This document shows, piece by piece, positions 17,390 to 24,626 of a stretch of 64,000 nt of DNA. The notes below the pieces were generated by a model, which had not been told where the DNA came from, ran no database searches, and saw nothing but the letters and a program-made list of their open reading frames with translations. How positions within the stretch are numbered: the stretch's first letter is position 1; every line of letters starts with the position of its first letter. Made by a program: the position numbers and the translations under genes. Source of the DNA: Algoriphagus sp. TR-M9 (GTDB lineage: Bacteria; Bacteroidota; Bacteroidia; Cytophagales; Cyclobacteriaceae); NCBI RefSeq assembly GCF_027594545.1, contig NZ_CP115160.1, forward strand, positions 2,799,001 to 2,863,000, given 5' to 3'.

Positions 17390-17515
17390 GGCTAGAGGAA
17401 CTGGGTTTTAAATCGCATCTTTTGAATATTACCTAAAAACAGAATACATTGTTTCTGATATTAAGAATATCAAAGCACAATTTTTAAGTTACTATAAATT
17501 AACACAATACTCAAT

Positions 17516-18478
17516 ATGCTTCATCAAAACCCAAATCCTTCCCTTTGGACAGGCAGAAAATCGGAAACTATTGAATACTGGCACCAAGCTGCAATTTCGG
17601 TCAGAGACCTTAAGCTAGACGAAGGTCAGCAAACTCCAAAAGTTGGCATTTTAGGATACGCAGGAGAAGAGGGAGTGAAAAGAAATCAAGGCAGATTAGG
17701 AACCGCGGAAGGTCCAAATGCGATACGAAAAAGCCTGGGAATGCTAGCTTTTCACCTTCCTGAGAAAAGTAGAATTTTTGATTATGGAGACATTTACACG
17801 GAAAATTCTGACCTAGAATCCAGCCACGATCTGATTACAAAAACCGTTATAGAATTATTGGAAACCAAGCATTTCCCAATTCTTTTAGGAGGCGGGCATG
17901 ATTTGGCTTTGGCTCACGGTAGAGGTATTTATCAGCATTTAGCTTCCAAAAATCAAAAGCTTGGCATCATCAATATGGATGCACATTTTGACCTCCGGCC
18001 TACCATCGATGGACTGGGGCATTCAGGTTCTCCCTTTCTTCAGCTCGCTCAGGAGAATCCAGATACATTTCAATATTTATGCTTAGGCGTGCAGCGATCT
18101 GTCAATCCAAAATCTCTATTTAAAACGGCCGATGAAGTCGGGGCAAAATGGATGGTGATGGAAGATTTCAGATTGAATAACTGGGAAGTCATTCAGGAAA
18201 AAATCCTTTGGTTTCTCGACTCAGTGGACAAAATCTACCTCAGCGTGGACATGGATGGTTTTTCTTCGGCTTTTGCACCCGGCGTATCTGCACCATCTCC
18301 CATGGGTTTCAGACCTGAGTTCGCATTTAAGGTTTTTGAGTTGCTTGCATCCAGCAAAAAACTGATTTCCATGGATGTGGTTGAGCTCAACCCTGCTTTT
18401 GACCATGATCATGCTACGGCAAGACTGGCCGCCAGGTGTGCTGAATATGTGGCAAGAAAGGTATTGGGATTACTTTAA
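17516..18478 (+). CDS. hutG: Formimidoylglutamase HutG (arginase/ureohydrolase family)
   Basis: Hydrolyses N-formimidoyl-L-glutamate to glutamate and formamide with a binuclear Mn centre. 320 residues. Metal ligands: GGGHDLALAHG, NMDAHFDLRP (DxHxD), and SVDMDGFSSAFAPGVSAPSP (DxD). Arginase and agmatinase share this fold; the hut genes upstream and the absence of arginine genes favour HutG. It is separated from hutU by the opposite-strand Uma2 gene, so it likely has its own promoter in the 126-bp AT-rich gap upstream; I saw no exact TAnnTTTG there. Confidence 0.9.
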   Translation: MLHQNPNPSLWTGRKSETIEYWHQAAISVRDLKLDEGQQTPKVGILGYAGEEGVKRNQGRLGTAEGPNAIRKSLGMLAFHLPEKSRIFDYGDIYTENSDLESSHDLITKTVIELLETKHFPILLGGGHDLALAHGRGIYQHLASKNQKLGIINMDAHFDLRPTIDGLGHSGSPFLQLAQENPDTFQYLCLGVQRSVNPKSLFKTADEVGAKWMVMEDFRLNNWEVIQEKILWFLDSVDKIYLSVDMDGFSSAFAPGVSAPSPMGFRPEFAFKVFELLASSKKLISMDVVELNPAFDHDHATARLAARCAEYVARKVLGLL

Positions 18479-18512
18479 TAAACACAAATCAACTATTTAA
18501 ACTTTAGACCTT

Positions 18513-19703
18513 ATGATTCTTCGAAGTAGAATAAATATACTTTGGCTACTCTCCTTTTCAGTTATTGCCTGCTCACCGAGTGAGAATAATGACGGATTAC
18601 CAGGCGTTGAAATCACTGAAAGCAATATCGTAGAAATAGATGAGGCCATTTCTTCTATCGAATTTATTCCGCTTAAGAATCAAGAGGACTCACCAGTAAA
18701 CTTGAATTGCAGTGTTTGGAATCTAAAAGTCACCGAGGAATTCCTAGTCTATTCTACCATTTGTAACCCTGAGGCTAAGATTCATCTATTTGATTTAAGG
18801 GGAAATTACATCAAGAGCTTCCAAAGAATTGGAAATGGTCCAGAAGAATATCAAAATTTGCAAGGTGTTGATCTGAATCAAGACACCTTGAGTATCACTG
18901 TTGGCGGCGGCGTAATTAAGCAGTATTCCTTTCCTGATTTTGAATTTATTGGCACTGTTACATTGGATAAAAACGCCCTTTTCATTCCTTATTTCACAAA
19001 AATTTCTTCAACCAAGTGGCTGACTTCCCCCATGTTTGATGGCAACTTAGATGAAAACGGTGAGTTTAGTGTTTTTAAAATCCTGGATAGCTCCACGGGA
19101 GAAATCACAGAGCTGCCCATAACTGGCACGCCCATAACTGCCGAAATTAGTGAAGGAGAATTTGCAAGATTGGGAGAGAATTCATTGCTATTCAATTATG
19201 CTTTTTCAGATACTCTTTACCTATTTGAAATTGAAAAATCAACCCCACTGATAAGCCTGGATTTTGGAGCAAGAAAGCCCAGTGCGAAAGATCTGAAAAT
19301 GGACGGGGAGAAGTTTGAGGCCACAGTTACAAGCCAGCCTTTCGTTATAAATATGGGCAAAATCTGGCATACCGAGGATGTTTCACGCCTTAAAACCTTT
19401 GCTCTTGCCAAAAACCCTGAAATGGATATTACGAATATGCGCACTTTCCCAGTTCATGAGGTTTTCATAGATCATAAATCCAAAAGAGCTATAGCTTTCC
19501 AGTCACTCGCTGGCTGGTCCAATGGAAATGGCTTTGCCACAGACGGGTATTTCTACGATGTTCTTCGGACTGAGGATTGGATCTATGCACTTGAGAAAGG
19601 ATCTCTTGGAAAATATGGCGAAGAACTTGAACAAATCATTAACGATTTGGAAGACTTTGAAGACCCCATTCTGATCAAATATCAAGTAAAAATGAATGAA
19701 TAA
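18513..19703 (+). CDS. Six-bladed beta-propeller lipoprotein (BF3164-like)
   Basis: 396 residues. The N-terminus is a lipoprotein signal with lipobox SVIAC and the next residues SPSENND, so the mature protein should be tethered to a membrane facing the periplasm or outer surface. Internal repeats such as KIHLFDLRGNYIKSFQRIGNGP and FSDTLYLFEIE are typical of BF3164-like/6-bladed propellers common in Bacteroidota. A ligand is unknown. It follows hutG by 34 bp and precedes the SMP-30 gene by 36 bp, so the three may share a transcript though their roles look different. Confidence 0.8.
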   Translation: MILRSRINILWLLSFSVIACSPSENNDGLPGVEITESNIVEIDEAISSIEFIPLKNQEDSPVNLNCSVWNLKVTEEFLVYSTICNPEAKIHLFDLRGNYIKSFQRIGNGPEEYQNLQGVDLNQDTLSITVGGGVIKQYSFPDFEFIGTVTLDKNALFIPYFTKISSTKWLTSPMFDGNLDENGEFSVFKILDSSTGEITELPITGTPITAEISEGEFARLGENSLLFNYAFSDTLYLFEIEKSTPLISLDFGARKPSAKDLKMDGEKFEATVTSQPFVINMGKIWHTEDVSRLKTFALAKNPEMDITNMRTFPVHEVFIDHKSKRAIAFQSLAGWSNGNGFATDGYFYDVLRTEDWIYALEKGSLGKYGEELEQIINDLEDFEDPILIKYQVKMNE

Positions 19704-19739
19704 GTGATCAACTAACCTAAATACAATAAACCTATACCT

Positions 19740-20723
19740 ATGAAAAAACCCATTTTAACCCTGATAGGCTTTGCGCTACTCTATTCAGCTGGAGCACAAG
19801 ACATCAAGCCTACTGCCACCGTTGAATACGTGTCTGAAGAACTTTCTGGCATCATAAAAAAAGATGCGAAAGTAGAAGTCATTGCCGAAGGTTTTCAATT
19901 TACCGAAGGACCAATTTGGGTGGCAAAGGAGAAAATGCTTTTACTTTCCGATGTCCCAGCCAACACCATCTATAAATGGACTGAAGCCGAAGGAAAAGAA
20001 GTTTTTTTAAAACCTGGCGGCTACACCGGCACAACAGAGCGAGGTGGTTTTATGGGATCAAATGGCTTATTACTCACTCCAGACGGAAAACTGTGGATTT
20101 GCCAGCATGGAGATAGAAGGATAGCAGAATTGAACACTTCGCTCTCCGATCCAAAACCAGAATACTCAACCGTAGCGGGGGAATACGACGGGAAAAAACT
20201 AAACAGCCCGAATGATTTGACTTTGTCCAAAGCAGGCAATTTATACTTTACTGATCCATCTTATGGACTGGCAAGTGATTCAAAAAAGGAAATTGACTAT
20301 CAGGGTGTTTACAAAATGGATCCAACCGGCAAAGTCACCATGCTACTTGACTCTATCGATCAACCAAATGGAATAGCGATTTTCCCAGATCAGAAAACAC
20401 TGCTAGTTTCCAATTCTGACCCAGAGAAAAAAAGATGGTATGCTTATGACTTAGCTAAGGATGGCTCAATCACCAGTGGAAGGATTTTTTACGATGCCAG
20501 TAATTCCTCAGAACCTGGCTTATGTGACGGGTTTAAAATTGATAAAAAGGGCAATGTATTTGCATCAGGTCCCGGGGGAATCTGGATTTTCAATAAATCA
20601 GGGGAAATATTGGGAAAGATCAAGCTGGAAGGCGCGACAGCAGCAAATTGTGCGCTTACTCCTGACGGAAAAACTCTTTTTATAACTGCTGAAAAACATC
20701 TACTTCGCATGAAAATGCGATAG
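19740..20723 (+). CDS. Exported SMP-30/gluconolactonase-like lactonase
   Basis: 327 residues with a signal peptide (MKKPILTLIGFALLYSAGA, cleaved before QD). Propeller signatures of the SMP-30/LRE family: EGPIWVAKEKMLLLSDV with the metal-binding Glu, SNGLLLTPDGKLWI, SPNDLTLSKAGNLYFTDP with the Asn/Asp ligands, and CDGFKIDKKGNVFASGPGG. Enzymes of this family hydrolyse sugar lactones. A PQQ-type dehydrogenase capable of making lactones lies 1.4 kb away on the other strand, which makes a sugar-acid pathway plausible. A terminator follows directly. Confidence 0.88.
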   Translation: MKKPILTLIGFALLYSAGAQDIKPTATVEYVSEELSGIIKKDAKVEVIAEGFQFTEGPIWVAKEKMLLLSDVPANTIYKWTEAEGKEVFLKPGGYTGTTERGGFMGSNGLLLTPDGKLWICQHGDRRIAELNTSLSDPKPEYSTVAGEYDGKKLNSPNDLTLSKAGNLYFTDPSYGLASDSKKEIDYQGVYKMDPTGKVTMLLDSIDQPNGIAIFPDQKTLLVSNSDPEKKRWYAYDLAKDGSITSGRIFYDASNSSEPGLCDGFKIDKKGNVFASGPGGIWIFNKSGEILGKIKLEGATAANCALTPDGKTLFITAEKHLLRMKMR

Positions 20724-20734
20724 GGTCATAATAG

Positions 20735-20770
20735 AAAAACCCTCCGAAATGAATATATGGAGGGTTTTTT
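20735..20770. terminator. Terminator between the convergent SMP-30 and bicupin genes
   Basis: AAAAACCCTCC (20735-20745) pairs with GGAGGGTTTTT (20759-20769) around a 13-nt loop; the T-run on one strand and A-run on the other make it bidirectional. Confidence 0.85.
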
Positions 20771-20798
20771 AATTCTATTCTACTAAGCTTCGTTATCC

Positions 20799-22019
20799 TT
20801 ATCGCTGATCATCTTCACCCATCACATCATAACCCCGCCATTTGAATTCCTCTGCTAAAGACGATGCTGCAGGCCATGCTATTTGATGCTGTGGACTGGC
20901 CACCCATTTCATTCGATTTTCCTCGGTATCAAAAGATATTTGGATTTGATAATTGAATGCGGTTGGCTCAGCTTCTATGCCTTTTGCTTGCTCTTCTGGA
21001 AAAAGCCTCAAGAGTTTAGAGCTTAAATATCCGTCTTGAACGGTCATCGCCGGAACGTAAATCGAATGATACATTTTTTCGAAGGCCTCAGCATTTTCCG
21101 GCAACACCACAAAGTCCATCTGTAAAGCCATAGCTTTTGGCTCAGAAAGGGCATTCTGGGAAATAGAGTTTTTATCAGCAGAGACTGCAACACCGATTAC
21201 CAATAATTCAAGATCATCCGAACCTGTATTAGTCAATGTGATCGTTTCTCCTAATAAGCCTGTAAATGCGTCATCAGCTACCACAGGTTTTGTCACCCCT
21301 TCAATCGAAAGATTCCCCTTGCCTTTCATGACATAATAAACTTCCTCCACACCTTCCAATCTCCGAGGACCAACTGATTTCCCCACGGGAATTACCAGAT
21401 GATCCACATTGTTCCAATTGGTTTTAAAGACCTCTGGACCAAAAGCTCTTCGCGCCAATGCTCCATTCCCAACGTAGGGATGATTCTCATCCCGAAGTTT
21501 AGCTTGATCAAATTGGTAGGAAACAAAAACAGGTATTTCATCAATATCAGCTCCTTCACGAGTATCACCTAGGTCAAAGGCATCTCCCTGAGCTTTTCTT
21601 TCCGAAACAGCATAATTCAACCATTTCAAAGGTTCATCACCGGAATTATAAATAGCATGGGCATCACCTAGTTTGCAGGGCACAGCAACTGGACCTTTCA
21701 GGGTAGAAGTACGACCATTCACGGTGAATTCAGCTTCGCCCTCAAGCAAAATGTACATTTCCTCAATAGAATGGTGAAAATGGTGACCTATCCCAGATTT
21801 CGCCTGTATCTCTCCAGAGTGGAGATAAAGAAAGTTGGTGGAAAGATCATTTCGCCCAACTAATTGGGTAAAGCCCATTTTTCCAGCACCTTGGTGTACT
21901 GCAGATAGCTCCCGGTATTTTGCGGGGTCATTATGAATTACTCGATCTCCAGCATCAGGTTTCTGAGCCCAAGATGCCATCGTGGCAAGAGAAATGGCTA
22001 AGGTTAAAATACTTTTCAT
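20799..22019 (-). CDS. Exported bicupin protein with a C-terminal dimeric alpha/beta-barrel domain
   Basis: 406 residues with signal peptide MKSILTLAISLATMASWAQ. The first cupin holds HHFHHSIEEMYILLEGEAEF (residues about 75-100), giving plausible His/His/Glu metal ligands; the second (DHLVIPVGKSVGPRRLEGVE then EVYYVMKG) lacks most histidines and may be structural. From about residue 310, MDFVVLPENAEAFEKMYHSI and following look like an antibiotic-biosynthesis-monooxygenase-like ferredoxin barrel. I do not know this exact fusion; a dioxygenase or isomerase on small phenolic or sugar substrates is possible. It is 69 bp downstream of the PQQ dehydrogenase on the same strand, suggesting linked function. 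Confidence 0.72.
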   Translation of the reverse strand: MKSILTLAISLATMASWAQKPDAGDRVIHNDPAKYRELSAVHQGAGKMGFTQLVGRNDLSTNFLYLHSGEIQAKSGIGHHFHHSIEEMYILLEGEAEFTVNGRTSTLKGPVAVPCKLGDAHAIYNSGDEPLKWLNYAVSERKAQGDAFDLGDTREGADIDEIPVFVSYQFDQAKLRDENHPYVGNGALARRAFGPEVFKTNWNNVDHLVIPVGKSVGPRRLEGVEEVYYVMKGKGNLSIEGVTKPVVADDAFTGLLGETITLTNTGSDDLELLVIGVAVSADKNSISQNALSEPKAMALQMDFVVLPENAEAFEKMYHSIYVPAMTVQDGYLSSKLLRLFPEEQAKGIEAEPTAFNYQIQISFDTEENRMKWVASPQHQIAWPAASSLAEEFKWRGYDVMGEDDQR

Positions 22020-22088
22020 GTCATTTTAGGTTTAAGAGTTTTAATAGATTTGAAACGATTCTATTCGTCTTTCTATAATTGTTATGCT

Positions 22089-24332
22089 TTAATCTGGTAG
22101 AGAATAAACCACATATCCTTTTGGCAAAGCCCCTGGCCTTTTGGAGAAGTCGTAACTCGAAGGATCAAATCGATTGGAAGCATTAATAACTAAATACTGC
22201 TTCCCATTTACGACATACATTCCCGGCTGCCCAGTCGATTCGTTATCAAGCGTAGTTTCCCAAAGGATTTTTCCGTTGTCTGCATCAAATGCATAGACAA
22301 TACCTCCTTTGCCAGTAGCAAAAACGATGTCCGTAGATGTGATAACCATTCCTTTTCGAATTGTTCCACTTGGAGCACCTGTGGTTTTATCTCCTTTGGA
22401 AAAAGCAGAATCCAAGCCGATTGGCTGACGCCACTTCACAGTTCCATTATTAAGATCATAAGCAAAAATGGATGCCCAAGGAGGAGCTGTTAAAGCCTGC
22501 CATTCCGTACCGTAGGAGGTAGTGTATCTATCCTCTGGATGGACTACATCGGCTGGATAATCCTCTAGAGGAGCTGCACGCGTGGTATCCTCAGGGATTT
22601 TTGCACCTCCCGAGGCAACCACCGGACCAGTGATCTCAGGAGCTTCTGAAGCATTCATCATCCCTCTAAATCGGCTTGGGGACCCGCCCAGGTAGCGGTG
22701 CATCGCCAAAATAGTAGCTTCCTCAATATGAACAAAAGCAGGCATTCTGCCTCTTCCTTCGGACAGCAAAGTTTTAAATTCATCATAGGAATACCTGGAA
22801 CCTACATTGATCAGGGATGGTCCCGCTCCACTTCCTTTCATACCTTCCCCATGGCAAGTCTGACAAGACCCCTCGTAGAGCGTACTTATTTTATTCTTTT
22901 CATCATCCGAAAGTACAGGCTCTACAGGAACTACTTTCGAAAGCTTGTAAATCGAAGCATAATCCTGAGCCATGATGTACATGATGCCTTTTTCTGGGTT
23001 AGTACCCGTATTCCCATAGCTGGCGCCTCCCAATGCGCCGGGCATAGTGATGGTTTCGTATTTATCGGAAGGAGGAATATATAGTCCTGATTTGGCAGTA
23101 TCCAATCGCTGATACCATTGTTCCTTTACTTCGTCAGAGAAATAAGGGTTTAAAGTTTCCTTGGTTACCTCATGTCGAGTAAAATCTGGAATCACTGCGG
23201 GAATAGGCTGAGTCGCCCAGGATTTTTCACCTGGCATTTCGCTTTTAGGAAAAGGCCTTTCTTCAATTGGAAAGACAGGCTCTCCAGTGTCTCGGTCAAA
23301 CACAAAAACAAAACCATGCTTGGTAGCTACCGCCACTACATCGATCTCTTTTCCATCCTTATTTATAGTCAATAATTGTGGAGCTGAGGCTAGATCGTAG
23401 TCCCAAAGATCATGGTGTACAGTTTGGTAATGCCATATTCGCTTGCCTGTTTTGGCATCTAATGCTACCAGAGAATTTCCAAAAAGCCCAGCTCCCTCAC
23501 GGTCTGCACCATAGAAATCGTAGGTTGGTGAGCCAACAGGTAAAAATACTATACCCCGTTCTTCATCCACCGTCATTTCACTCCAAACATTGACGGCTCC
23601 TACGTACTTATAAGCATCTTTTGGCCAAGTGTCATAGCCAAATTCTCCAGGTTGCGGTATAGTATGAAATGTCCATTCCAACTTCCCTGTAAGCACATTA
23701 TATGCCCGCACGTAGCCTGGTGGAGAAAAAAATGATTCCCCAGGGGCAGAACCTACAATTACCAAATCTCCAAAAATCACTCCCGGCATCATGGATTGCA
23801 TCCGACGAATACTGGTCGGGTCGCGATCCAATCCTACACGTAAATCTACATATCCGCCAGTTCCAAAATCAGTGATGCTTTGCCCTGTGAGCGCATCGAT
23901 TTCCTGAAGGGAATTATTCAAGGTAAATACAAGTCTTTTATCGCTTTTGTCTGGACTTTCCCAGTAGTTTATCCCCCTTCTGGATAACCCTCTTAAGTCC
24001 GTATGTATCCAAATTTCCCTACCTGTTTCTGCATTCAAGGCAATCAAGGAGTTGTTTTTACCATACACATACATGATGGTGTCCACTATGATCGGACTAA
24101 AGCTCGAGAAGCTGTTGTCCTCTGTTGGATAATTCCAGGCTATTTCTAACTGTTTCACATTTTCTTTAGTGATCTGCTCAGCCTCAAAATATTTGGATTG
24201 GTCTGGACTTCCTCCATAGTGTGACCAAGTGTTGTGTTCACTTTCCTCGTCAGGAGAACAACTAAAGTTAGTCCCGAGAAGTAGCGCGAGACTGATACTG
24301 GTTAATAGGCTTAGGGTCTTTTGGGATTTCAT
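22089..24332 (-). CDS. PQQ-dependent dehydrogenase with internal cytochrome c domain, lipoprotein
   Basis: 747 residues from the ATG before KSQKTLSLL; 40 upstream codons in the same frame lack signal features. Lipobox LGTNFSC places it on a membrane in the periplasm. The N-terminal propeller has PQQ-enzyme repeats (LIALNAETGREIW, SLVALDAKTGKRIWHYQTVH, FVFVFDRDTGEPV). At about two thirds, CQTCH with a downstream Met (GRMPAF) forms a class I cytochrome c insert; propeller repeats then resume (IFAYDLNNGTVKWRQPIG, GIVYAFDADNGKILW). It probably oxidises a sugar or alcohol and passes electrons to its own haem. Substrate is unknown; no PQQ synthesis genes are in the window. Confidence 0.86.
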   Translation of the reverse strand: MKSQKTLSLLTSISLALLLGTNFSCSPDEESEHNTWSHYGGSPDQSKYFEAEQITKENVKQLEIAWNYPTEDNSFSSFSPIIVDTIMYVYGKNNSLIALNAETGREIWIHTDLRGLSRRGINYWESPDKSDKRLVFTLNNSLQEIDALTGQSITDFGTGGYVDLRVGLDRDPTSIRRMQSMMPGVIFGDLVIVGSAPGESFFSPPGYVRAYNVLTGKLEWTFHTIPQPGEFGYDTWPKDAYKYVGAVNVWSEMTVDEERGIVFLPVGSPTYDFYGADREGAGLFGNSLVALDAKTGKRIWHYQTVHHDLWDYDLASAPQLLTINKDGKEIDVVAVATKHGFVFVFDRDTGEPVFPIEERPFPKSEMPGEKSWATQPIPAVIPDFTRHEVTKETLNPYFSDEVKEQWYQRLDTAKSGLYIPPSDKYETITMPGALGGASYGNTGTNPEKGIMYIMAQDYASIYKLSKVVPVEPVLSDDEKNKISTLYEGSCQTCHGEGMKGSGAGPSLINVGSRYSYDEFKTLLSEGRGRMPAFVHIEEATILAMHRYLGGSPSRFRGMMNASEAPEITGPVVASGGAKIPEDTTRAAPLEDYPADVVHPEDRYTTSYGTEWQALTAPPWASIFAYDLNNGTVKWRQPIGLDSAFSKGDKTTGAPSGTIRKGMVITSTDIVFATGKGGIVYAFDADNGKILWETTLDNESTGQPGMYVVNGKQYLVINASNRFDPSSYDFSKRPGALPKGYVVYSLPD

Positions 24333-24626
24333 CTTATATAATGAATAAATTTTGCATAAAGCTAACTTTTCAATATATACTTCGCCACAACCAATTCCAA
24401 GATTAATTATATGACTGCTAGAATTTAAGTTGGAATTGGAAAAACAGGCCAATAATTCTAAACCAATTCAGGCTTGCCCTTGACCCTGAACAAAGAAAAA
24501 CCTTGATTTGCTGCAGAAGCATCGATAAAGAATGTGGCTGAACCCATTTTACAGTTTCAGTTTATAGCTTGGAGTTAATTCTCAGAAAGCTAGACCAAGC
24601 AGATCCCTGTGTTATGGTCTCCCTCC

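Noticed and set aside
22698..23084. 128-residue plus-strand ORF opposite the PQQ dehydrogenase
   Set aside because: Lies entirely antisense to a clear gene, with no recognisable domain; a shadow frame.
24333..24452. 40-codon N-terminal extension of the PQQ dehydrogenase
   Set aside because: The inner ATG gives a proper lipoprotein signal; the extension would bury it.
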